A stretch of 64,000 nucleotides of DNA, taken from contig NZ_CP109031.1 in NCBI RefSeq assembly GCF_036226925.1, positions 9,238,001-9,302,000 of the forward strand, in the 5' to 3' direction. Of the stretch, positions 17,724-25,145 are shown one piece after another. The stretch comes from Streptomyces sp. NBC_00659 (GTDB lineage Bacteria > Actinomycetota > Actinomycetes > Streptomycetales > Streptomycetaceae). The position numbers were made by a program, and so were the translations under genes. The notes under the pieces were generated by a model, which was not told where the DNA came from, did not search any database, and was given only the letters and a program-made list of their open reading frames with translations. Positions within the stretch are counted from its first letter, which is position 1, and each line of letters begins with the position of its first letter.

Positions 17724-19286
17724 TCAGGGGGCCGTGGGCGTGTCCCGCAGTTCGCGCTTGAGGATCTTGCCCGTGGCGTTGGTGGGCAGCCCCTTGCGGA
17801 ACTCGACCAGGCGCGGGTACTTGTAGCCGGCCATCCTCTCCCTGCACCACGCGATCAGCTCCTCCCCGGTGAGTTCGGCGCCCGGGGCGAGGACCACGCA
17901 GGCCTTGACCTCCTCGCCATGCGTGGCGTGCGGCACGCCGACGACGGCCACGGTGCTCACGGCGGGGTGGGTGAGCAGGACCTCCTCGATCTCCCGCGGG
18001 TAGACGTTGAAGCCCCCGCGGATGATCAGGTCCTTGGTGCGGTCGACGACGTAGAGCCATCCGTCGGCGTCCCGGCGGGCCAGGTCCCCGGTGCGGAACC
18101 AGCCGTCGCGCAGCACCTCGGAGGTCGCCTCGGGCCGGTTGTAGTAGCCCTTCATGACGTTGTGCCCGCGCACGACGATCTCGCCGATGGCGTCCGGACC
18201 CTTCACCGGTGTGCCGTCCTCGGCGATCAGGTCCACTTCCACGCCCCAGACCGGACGGCCGACGGAGCCCGGACGCGCCGGCTCGCCGCGCGGCGTGAAC
18301 GTCACCGCGGGGCTGGTCTCCGACAGGCCGTAGCCCTCCAGGACGGTGACCCCGAAGCGCTCCTCGAACCGGCGGTGCGTCTCGACCGGCAGCGCCGAAC
18401 CCCCGGAGCCGGCGATCCGCAGATTGCCGGCGATCTCCGCCCGTTCCGCCTCGGGCACGTCCTCGGCGAGCAGAGCCCCGTACATCGTGGGGACGCCGGC
18501 GAAGAACGTGACGGCGTGATGCCGCATCAGGGCGAGGGCCGAGCCGGCGTGGAAGCGCGGCAGCAGGACCAGCGTCGCGCGGGCGGCGAGGCCGGCGTTC
18601 ATCTGCACGACCTGGCCGAAGGAGTGGAACAGCGGCAGGGCGATCAGATGGACGTCGTGCCCGACCTCGCCGAACATCTTGTGGCAGGTCAGCGCGTTCA
18701 GCACCAGGTTGGCGTGGGTGAGTTCGGCGCCCTTGGGCCGACCGGTGGTGCCGGAGGTGTAGAGGATGACCGCCGTGTCGTCCGCCTCGGTGGCGACCGT
18801 CTTGAACTCGGTGCTCCGGCCGGCCAGCGCCGACGTCAGGGTCCGCGTGCCCGGGATCGGGGAGGTCTCGGCCGGGGCCGCGGTGAGCAGGAAGAAGTGG
18901 TCGCAGCTCTCGGTCTCGTTGAACCCGTCCCATCCCTCCTGGCCCGTCCGGAGTTCGGAGGTGCCCTCGAAGCAGAAGTACGCCTTGGCGTCGGAGTCGG
19001 CCAGGTGATAGGCGATCTCACGGCCTTTCAGGAGCACGTTGAGCGGTACGACCACCGCGCCGGCCTTCAGGATGCCGTAGTAGACCACCGGGAACCACGG
19101 GAGATTCGGACAGGACAGCGCCACCTTGTCGCCGGGCTCGATGCCGCGCGAGCGCAGCAGGCCGGCCACCTGGCGGGCGGCGGTGTCCAGCTCCGCGTAG
19201 GTCATCCGCCGGTCGCCCAGGACGACCGCCGTACGGTCGGGCACGGCGTGGGCGCTGTTCTCCAACATGACGGCGAGGTTGAGCAT
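17724..19286 (-). CDS. Acyl-CoA ligase (AMP-forming)
   Basis: The 520-residue ANL-superfamily enzyme has the AMP-binding P-loop ILYTSGTTGRPKGAELTH, the YGLSETSPAVTF motif, RTGDLARRDADGWLYVVDRTKD, and the catalytic lysine in GLPTNATGKILKREL near the C-terminus. It activates a carboxylic acid to acyl-AMP, then the CoA thioester. GGAGAACAGCCC precedes the ATG at 19286. The gene lies 50 bp after the aldehyde dehydrogenase, so it plausibly activates the acid made there. A medium or long aliphatic acid is the likeliest substrate, by family only. Confidence 0.93.
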   Translation of the reverse strand: MLNLAVMLENSAHAVPDRTAVVLGDRRMTYAELDTAARQVAGLLRSRGIEPGDKVALSCPNLPWFPVVYYGILKAGAVVVPLNVLLKGREIAYHLADSDAKAYFCFEGTSELRTGQEGWDGFNETESCDHFFLLTAAPAETSPIPGTRTLTSALAGRSTEFKTVATEADDTAVILYTSGTTGRPKGAELTHANLVLNALTCHKMFGEVGHDVHLIALPLFHSFGQVVQMNAGLAARATLVLLPRFHAGSALALMRHHAVTFFAGVPTMYGALLAEDVPEAERAEIAGNLRIAGSGGSALPVETHRRFEERFGVTVLEGYGLSETSPAVTFTPRGEPARPGSVGRPVWGVEVDLIAEDGTPVKGPDAIGEIVVRGHNVMKGYYNRPEATSEVLRDGWFRTGDLARRDADGWLYVVDRTKDLIIRGGFNVYPREIEEVLLTHPAVSTVAVVGVPHATHGEEVKACVVLAPGAELTGEELIAWCRERMAGYKYPRLVEFRKGLPTNATGKILKRELRDTPTAP

Positions 19287-19336
19287 GGGCTGTTCTCCGT
19301 AGGGGTGTCGGCGAGGGTCGGTGCGGGCTGTCGGGC

Positions 19337-21049
19337 TCAGCCGCGCAGCGCGGAGGCGAAGAGGGCGGGCAGCCGCAGCGGGCTGGGCGCTGTGGTGAAG
19401 CGGGTGAGGCGCTCCACGGTGGTCAGCGCGGTGCGGTTGGTGACGAAGTACGGCGGGCGAGGGGACAGCGAAGGGTCGCCCGTGACGAGCCCGCGGGGTG
19501 CGGGCGTGAACGGGGAACGCAGCACGGTCTTCTCGATGTCCTCGCCCCGGAGCATGAACGTGTTGTGCACGAAGCCGACGCCGCTGCCGATGTCCTGGCG
19601 GGTGTGGCCGGGGAAGGCGCCCCAGGGGGTGAAGCCGAGCAGGAAGCCCACCGCGGACCAGCAGTTGACGCCCAGGGTGCCGTAGCGCAGGTCGGCGACG
19701 GAGGCGTCCACCGCCGCGCGGTCCTGTCGCGCGGTCCTCGGGTGCACGATGAGGGTCGCCCCGAGGGTGCCGGGGAGACGGTCGTTGGCGAAGTCGACGG
19801 CGTTGCGGAGAAACGTCGCCGTGGTCGCGCCCGGCAGCCGTACGACGCCCAGCGCGCTGGCGAAGACCTCGTCGGTGACCAGGACGTCGTCGGAGTCGGC
19901 GACGTCGGGGACGAGGAAGCGGCACCCGTCGCCGTACCGCTCCGCCCGCGGGTGTGCGGCGAGTACGGCGTCGAGGCGCTCGCGGGCCCCGGGGTAGTAG
20001 TCGGCGCGGGACGGCAGCGCGCGCAGCACCCGGCGGATCTCGTTCAGCAGCTTCTCGGTGCCGTCCCAGTCGCGCGGTACGACGAGGATCTGCCCCGCGA
20101 TGCAGTTGTGGCCGGAGTTGTTCATCTTGCTGGTGACGATGTGTTCGGCCTGGAAGCGGAAGTCGGCGTCGCTCCACGGGCCGGGAGCGACGATGCACGG
20201 ACTGATCCCGCCGAGTTCGCTGCTGAAGGGCTTGCCGATCAGTGGCCGGTCCTCGCGTCGGCGCCGCCCGGCGTCCTCGTCCGTCCCCCAGACGATCGCG
20301 TCGTGCGTACGGTCGCTGCCGGTGACGTGGATCGTGTCGACGCCCTCGTGGTGGGCGAGGTATCCGCCCTCGGCCGCGCCGCCGTCGACGAAGCGGACCC
20401 AGCCGCGGGTGACGAACTCCGCGAAGACATGCTCGAAGTGGGGGCGCAGATAGGCGTTGACGGGGTTCATCTTGGCGACGACGACCTGGCCCTCGGCGTA
20501 GAGCTTGTGCAGGATGTCGAGCGCGGTGATGGAGGCGACGTTCCCGGCGCCGAGCACCAGGGCCACGGCCGAGGGCTCCGGCCGGCCCCGGTACGGGCCT
20601 GCCGCGCGGTCGCGCGTCTCGTCGGCGGTGACGCCCGGCCGCATCCACACCTGGGCGCTGAAGCCGTTGAGCAGCAGCCGGTCCCAGCCGGTCGCGGGGA
20701 ACACGTCGACGCGGGTGCGGCCGGCCGTCTCCCGCACGGCCTTCGCCTCGAGCGGCTCGCGGCCCGCGACGACGCGCCGCAGCACGTGCAGATACGCCGC
20801 GGCGTTCTGCGCGAGCGCCCACGGACCGCCGATCCAGTCCTCGGCGGCCCACGGGGAGTCAGGAGCGTAGCCCTTGGCGCGGGCGCCGGCCGCGGCCAGT
20901 TCGGCCGCGCCGGAGTCCACCCGGCGCAGCAGCCGTTCGAGGAGCGCGATGCGTTCGGTGAGCGGGACGGCGGACCAGGACGCGGCACTGCCGCGCAACT
21001 CGGCGACGGCCCGGTCCAGGCAGGAGGTGTCGAGGGCGCTGGGGTTCAC
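19337..21049 (-). CDS. Aldehyde dehydrogenase family protein
   Basis: The ~570-residue protein is an outlying aldehyde dehydrogenase. VALVLGAGNVASITALDILHKL is the NAD-binding region, SELGGISPCIVAPG precedes the catalytic segment, and NNSGHNCIAGQ places the nucleophilic Cys. It ends FTTAPSPLRLPALFASALRG. Start is the GTG at 21049 with AGGA upstream. It is encoded between an MFS carrier and an acyl-CoA ligase on one strand, and probably oxidises the aldehyde formed by the TauD or GMC enzyme. Confidence 0.88.
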   Translation of the reverse strand: MNPSALDTSCLDRAVAELRGSAASWSAVPLTERIALLERLLRRVDSGAAELAAAGARAKGYAPDSPWAAEDWIGGPWALAQNAAAYLHVLRRVVAGREPLEAKAVRETAGRTRVDVFPATGWDRLLLNGFSAQVWMRPGVTADETRDRAAGPYRGRPEPSAVALVLGAGNVASITALDILHKLYAEGQVVVAKMNPVNAYLRPHFEHVFAEFVTRGWVRFVDGGAAEGGYLAHHEGVDTIHVTGSDRTHDAIVWGTDEDAGRRRREDRPLIGKPFSSELGGISPCIVAPGPWSDADFRFQAEHIVTSKMNNSGHNCIAGQILVVPRDWDGTEKLLNEIRRVLRALPSRADYYPGARERLDAVLAAHPRAERYGDGCRFLVPDVADSDDVLVTDEVFASALGVVRLPGATTATFLRNAVDFANDRLPGTLGATLIVHPRTARQDRAAVDASVADLRYGTLGVNCWSAVGFLLGFTPWGAFPGHTRQDIGSGVGFVHNTFMLRGEDIEKTVLRSPFTPAPRGLVTGDPSLSPRPPYFVTNRTALTTVERLTRFTTAPSPLRLPALFASALRG

Positions 21050-21151
21050 GTCATTCCTCGCGGTAGGGAAGGAGCGGGGGAGGCGGGGGAGCAGGAAGCA
21101 GGGCGAAGCGGTGGCGGAGGTGCCGCGTCGCCGGCCGGGAGGTCGGCTCAC

Positions 21152-21199
21152 GGGGAGACGGGGAGACGGGGAGACGGGGAGACGGGGAGACGGGGAGAC
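21152..21199. repeat. Tandem repeat, six GGGGAGAC units
   Basis: Six perfect 8-bp units run without interruption about 100 bp upstream of the aldehyde dehydrogenase start, between it and the MFS gene. Each unit starts with four G, so G-quadruplex formation is possible. Slippage would make the number variable. Confidence 0.9.
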
Positions 21200-21321
21200 A
21201 GGGGACGGGGAGAGGCCTGCGCCGCTGGGAGACAGGGAATCCGGGATGGGGATTCGGCTCGCGGCGCGGAGCCCCCTCCCGTGTGCTCCCCCGGGCCCGT
21301 GCAGGCACGCGGGAGTGGTTG

Positions 21322-22797
21322 TCAGGCGAGCTGCCGCGGGGCGTCGTGGTCCGGGGCGAGAGGGCCGGCGCGGCGTGGCGACAGCAGCCGGGCGTCGCGG
21401 GCCGGGTCGATCAGCGTGAGGGCGGCGATTCCGCCCAGCACGAGCAGTACCCCGGTGATCAGGAGCGCTTGCCGGTAGCCCGCGGTCCCGTGGGTGTCCA
21501 CGAGATGCCCGACCAGGGTCGGGGCGATCAGACCCGCGGTGGTCACCACGGCGTTCATGATGCCCAGCGCCCCGCCGCGGCGGTCGGCCGGCGCCAGTTC
21601 GGCGACGGTGGTGGCGGCGACGCTGCCCATCGCCCCGGCGCAGCCGAATCCGGCGACCAGGAACACGACGGTCGCGGCACCGGCCGGTGCCGCCGGCAGG
21701 GCGAGGCACGCCCCCGCGCCGACGAGCAGCAGGACGCCGCCGACCCCGCCGCGCGCCCGTCGGCTCGAAAACCCGCGACGCAGCAGCCATCCGGTCAGGC
21801 CGGCCTGGCAGAGCACCACGACACCGCTCAGCCCCCAGACCAGCATGAGGATCCGGGCGGAGGCGACCGAGGAGTACCCGAGGCCGTCATGGAGATAGGA
21901 GGGGAGCCAGACCAGGCAGAAGGCGATCACCCAGTAGGTGCCGAAGTAGGCGGCCGTGGCCCCGATCCAGGTACGGGTCGCCAGGATCCGGCGGTACGGC
22001 GTCCCGCGCGCGGCGCCGCCCGCCCCGGCCACGTCCTCCGCCGCCGCGGCCACGCGGTCCGCTTCGCGGCTGTCGGCCGCCGGGTCGGTATCGGAGCCAT
22101 GGGCCGCCCGATCGGCACCGGCACCAGGGCCGTCGGCCGGGACCGGCTCCGGGGTCCCGCTGCCCCGTGTCCCCGCGTAGGGCCCCTCTCCGCCGAAGGG
22201 GATCCACAGCAGCGCCCACACCGCGCCGGCGACCGCGACCACCGCCACCGCGGTGCGCCAGCCGTGTTCGTGGATGACCCAGGTCAGCACCGGGGCGGCG
22301 ACCAGGACTCCGAGGGTGATCCCCAGCACGATCAGCGCGCCGGGCAGGTTGCGACGGTGGTTGGGGAACCAGGACAGCGTGGTCTGCTGGGCCACCGGGA
22401 ACGCCGGCCCCTCGGCGGCGCCCAGGAGAACGCGCGAGGCGATGAGCACGGCGAGCCCTCCGCCCAGGACCAGCGGTGCCTGGGAGAGGGACCACAGGAC
22501 GGCCATCGTGAGCAGCAGCCACTTGGGCCGTACGCGGTCCGCGAGCAGTCCCACCGCGGCGCCGCAGATCGAGAACAGCAGGAAGAACGCGCTGTTGGCG
22601 AGCCCGAAGGCGGACGCGGACAGGCCGAGGTCCTCGCGGACGGGGTCGGCCGCCAGGCCCAGCACGGACTTGTCGGCGAAATTGACCATCATGAAGACGA
22701 CCAGGAGCGCGGTGACGGTCCACGCGCGGCGGCGCTGGTCGGGTGGTGCCTTCACAGAGGCGGCGGGCACAGCGGGTACGACGTCGGTGTCGGTCAC
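21322..22797 (-). CDS. MFS transporter (anion:cation symporter type)
   Basis: The 491-residue protein has about 12 hydrophobic segments. FADKSVLGLAADPVREDLGLSASAFGLANSAFFLLF and the ADRVRPKWLL loop recall the ACS family of MFS carriers, which import organic anions such as phthalate, tartrate or glucarate. A ~50-residue acidic/Ala/Gly-rich loop (about residues 215-265) between helices 6 and 7 is longer than usual. Its position between TauD dioxygenase and aldehyde dehydrogenase genes suggests import of the pathway substrate. Confidence 0.9.
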   Translation of the reverse strand: MTDTDVVPAVPAASVKAPPDQRRRAWTVTALLVVFMMVNFADKSVLGLAADPVREDLGLSASAFGLANSAFFLLFSICGAAVGLLADRVRPKWLLLTMAVLWSLSQAPLVLGGGLAVLIASRVLLGAAEGPAFPVAQQTTLSWFPNHRRNLPGALIVLGITLGVLVAAPVLTWVIHEHGWRTAVAVVAVAGAVWALLWIPFGGEGPYAGTRGSGTPEPVPADGPGAGADRAAHGSDTDPAADSREADRVAAAAEDVAGAGGAARGTPYRRILATRTWIGATAAYFGTYWVIAFCLVWLPSYLHDGLGYSSVASARILMLVWGLSGVVVLCQAGLTGWLLRRGFSSRRARGGVGGVLLLVGAGACLALPAAPAGAATVVFLVAGFGCAGAMGSVAATTVAELAPADRRGGALGIMNAVVTTAGLIAPTLVGHLVDTHGTAGYRQALLITGVLLVLGGIAALTLIDPARDARLLSPRRAGPLAPDHDAPRQLA

Positions 22798-23090
22798 AGG
22801 GGCTCCGCGGGGGACGGGTCGGGATGGGGAGACGGAGGGAGCGGCAAGGGAAGGAGTCGGGGGGCACCCCTGGGACGCCGGCCGGGGAATCCGGGCCGGA
22901 AGCCGACCGGAGGACAGCCCGGACGCGGTCGGCGACGGGACGCCATGCCCGGCCGCGGCGGACGTCCGTCCGCCGCGCGTGTGCCCGCCCGGCCGACGAG
23001 GTGTGGGCCGGACTGCCGGAAGCCTGCCGAGGCGGGCGGGTGCCCGTCCCGGCAGCGGGGCGTCCGGGCAGGAGCCCCGGGCGATGGGTC

Positions 23091-24014
23091 TCAGGACAGG
23101 GGCCGGCCGGCGATCGCGATGCGCTCCATGACGCGGCGCTGCGGGTAGTAGTCGTTGATCGCGTAGTGCTGCGTGGCGATGTTGTCCCAGATCGCGACGG
23201 AGCCGGGCTGCCAGCGGAAGCGGACCTGGTACTCGGGGATACGGGCCTGCAGGACCAGCTCGCCGAGCAGCTCATGGCTCTCGGACTCCGGCAGACCGGT
23301 GATCCGGGTGGTGAAGGGCTCGTTGACGTAGAGCAGCTTGCGACCGGTGCGCGGGTGCCGCACGACCACGGGGTGCTCGACGGGCGGCAGGGCCTCCCGG
23401 TGCGCCGCGATCTGGCTCTCCGTCATCGTGAGGCCCCAGCTGGGCACCCAGTCGTGCACCGCGGTGAGCCCCTCGATCCGGGCCTTCGTCCGTTCGGAGA
23501 GGTTGTCGTACGCGGCGCCCATGTCCGCCCAGAGGGTGTCGCCTCCCGCGGCGGGGACCTCGACGGCCCGCAGGACCGAGCCGAGGGCCGGTGCGGCCAT
23601 GAAGGAGTGGTCACTGTGCCAGATGTTCTCCGTGCCCACGGCCATGGCGTCCTTGGCCAGGCGCGAGACACCGGCGGTGTCGCCGACGGGGAAGAACGGG
23701 TTGGGCTCCGGCGCGCCCCACAGGGCGGAGAGCGTGAGCTGGGAGCTCGGGTCGAAGGCGTGCTGGTCGCGGAAGAAGATCACCTTCCACTCCAGCAGGG
23801 CCTGCTTCAGTTCCGCGGCGAGGTCCTCGCCGATCGGGAGCGAGAGGTCGACGCCGGCGATCTCCGCACCGATGTGCGGGGTGAGCGGGCGGATGTCCAT
23901 CAGCCGGTACTCGGTCGGGGCGGCACCGGGCGCGGTGCGCTCCAGCACCCGCTTTCCGTAGTGCATCAGGGGCTTGTCGAGGGTGGGCGCGGGAGGGGTG
24001 ACGACGCTGTCCAT
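23091..24014 (-). CDS. TauD/TfdA family Fe(II)/2-oxoglutarate dioxygenase
   Basis: The 307-residue enzyme shows the iron triad: HSD in IWHSDHSFMAAPA and the distal His in NIATQHYAINDYYPQRRVMERIAI, whose Arg residues bind 2-oxoglutarate. IGAEIAGVDLSLPI near residue 50 and FRDQHAFDPSSQLTLSALWG are typical of TauD, TfdA and alkylsulfatase AtsK. Such enzymes hydroxylate carbon next to sulfonate, ether or sulfate and release an aldehyde. It is the promoter-proximal gene of the leftward catabolic set. GGAGAGCCC precedes the ATG. Confidence 0.93.
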   Translation of the reverse strand: MDSVVTPPAPTLDKPLMHYGKRVLERTAPGAAPTEYRLMDIRPLTPHIGAEIAGVDLSLPIGEDLAAELKQALLEWKVIFFRDQHAFDPSSQLTLSALWGAPEPNPFFPVGDTAGVSRLAKDAMAVGTENIWHSDHSFMAAPALGSVLRAVEVPAAGGDTLWADMGAAYDNLSERTKARIEGLTAVHDWVPSWGLTMTESQIAAHREALPPVEHPVVVRHPRTGRKLLYVNEPFTTRITGLPESESHELLGELVLQARIPEYQVRFRWQPGSVAIWDNIATQHYAINDYYPQRRVMERIAIAGRPLS

Positions 24015-24039
24015 GGGCTCTCCAGAACGACAACCGGGA

Positions 24040-24081
24040 TTTCGTTACCTGGAGTATCGTTATTGAGGTGCGAGGTGGCAA
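24040..24081 (-). promoter_or_regulatory. Predicted promoter and direct repeat upstream of TauD gene
   Basis: On the leftward strand TTGCCA (24081-24076) and GATACT (24058-24053) are separated by exactly 17 bp, a good sigma-70-like promoter. The direct repeats TTTCGTTA (24040-24047) and TATCGTTA (24055-24062), 15 bp apart on the plus strand, overlap the -10 box, where a repressor would act. No regulator is encoded in the set itself. Confidence 0.5.
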
Positions 24082-24302
24082 GAGTCTGGAGCGATCGTTG
24101 TGAATGCGCCTTTCGCGCGGGGGTGGGGTCGCCGGTCGGGCCGGCTGTCGACCGACTGTCAGAGCGATGCGGGTGCGAGCCGTCCGCGAGGCCCGGTCGG
24201 CGGGTTCACGGTGATCTCCACCGGTCGGCCGTCGTCGTAGAGGTCGACATCGGCCGTCCCGGGACTGTCGTTCGGTAGGGGCGGTGTAGTCCGCCAGGCC
24301 AT

Positions 24303-24373
24303 TTGGTGCATCGTTCTAAAATGGAACAGCGCTCCAAAGTGGTTCACTGGTCCAATTTGGTGCGGCGCTCCAA
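24303..24373. promoter_or_regulatory. Array of four TetR-type operators
   Basis: Four 17-bp imperfect palindromes start at 24303, 24321, 24339 and 24357, with an exact 18-bp period. They read TTGGTGCATCGTTCTAA, ATGGAACAGCGCTCCAA, GTGGTTCACTGGTCCAA and TTGGTGCGGCGCTCCAA. The shared form is TTGG-N9-CCAA. They end 18 bp before the TetR start codon, ideally placed for autoregulation. The AT-rich composition contrasts with the flanks. Confidence 0.75.
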
Positions 24374-24391
24374 GTGTGTCATATTTGGGAC

Positions 24392-25090
24392 ATGCCAACA
24401 CGAGCACGCCACACTCGGCGGCGTAACCAGGTGCTCTCTCGGGAGCAGATCATCGACACCGCGATCGGCCTGCTCGACGCAGGCGGTGAGGGCGCACTGA
24501 CCGTCCGGGCGATGACCGAACGCCTGGCCACCGGGTCGGGAGCGATCTACTACCACGTCGGCAACCGGGACGAACTGCTGGACACGGCGACGGAAACCAT
24601 CATCACCGCCGCTCTGGCCACCAAGCCCGCCCGGGCCGCGGCCTCGCCCGAGGACGAGATCCGCGCCGTCGCACTGGCCTTGTTCGACGCCATCGCCGAA
24701 CACCAGTGGCTCGCCACGCGGCTGACCCTCCAGATCATCCGCAACCCCGCCGGCCCGGTGACTGTGGGGATCTTCGAAAGGCTCGGTCAGCAGGTGGGCG
24801 CCCTGGGCGTACCGCAAGCCCGCTGGTTCGACGCGGCCTCGACGCTCGTGCACTACATCCTCGGAGCGGTCAGCCAGAACGCCCGCATCGAGGGAGACAC
24901 CTCAGGGATCGACCCTGAGGCGGACCGCGAGGAGTTCTTCGACGCCACGTCACAGGCGTGGCAGGAACTCGACCCCGAGTCCCACCCGTTCATGCACGCC
25001 ATCGCCGGCCAGATGGGAGAGCACGACGACCGCGAGCAGTTCCTCACCGGCATCGCCGTCGTCCTCGACGGCCTGACCAACCTGCGCTGA
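24392..25090 (+). CDS. TetR family repressor (TetR_C-type)
   Basis: The 232-residue protein starts with a basic arm (MPTRARHTRRR), then SREQIIDTAIGLLDAGGEGALTVRAMTERLATGSGAIYYHVGNRDELL, a TetR helix-turn-helix of the drug-efflux class, and a long helical ligand domain. It follows four phased palindromes and precedes a flavin monooxygenase gene by 55 bp, so it probably represses both until a small molecule binds. The ATG at 24392 is chosen because it opens the basic arm. Confidence 0.9.
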   Translation: MPTRARHTRRRNQVLSREQIIDTAIGLLDAGGEGALTVRAMTERLATGSGAIYYHVGNRDELLDTATETIITAALATKPARAAASPEDEIRAVALALFDAIAEHQWLATRLTLQIIRNPAGPVTVGIFERLGQQVGALGVPQARWFDAASTLVHYILGAVSQNARIEGDTSGIDPEADREEFFDATSQAWQELDPESHPFMHAIAGQMGEHDDREQFLTGIAVVLDGLTNLR

Positions 25091-25145
25091 CCCACCCGGA
25101 ATCCGGCCGGGCAGCCCCCTGTTTCGTTGCAGATGGGAAACTCTC

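Larger units (their letters stand above)
24015..24391. other. Divergent control region, TauD / TetR
   Basis: These 377 bp hold a predicted TauD promoter (24040-24081) and a phased operator array before TetR (24303-24373). A leftward frame across 24159-24407 overlaps the operators and is not considered a gene. Confidence 0.7.

Noticed and set aside
21152..21199. CRISPR-like array
   Set aside because: The units are 8 bp, contiguous and without spacers, so this is a simple tandem repeat. No cas genes are present.
19287..21790. Very long leftward frames extending the acyl-CoA ligase and aldehyde dehydrogenase upstream
   Set aside because: The extra N-terminal parts are Arg-rich translations of the neighbouring gene in another frame. 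Each enzyme has a proper start with ribosome-binding site at 19286 or 21049.
24159..24407. 82-codon leftward frame in the TauD/TetR gap
   Set aside because: It overlaps the operator array and the TetR start, has no ribosome-binding site and no recognisable domain.
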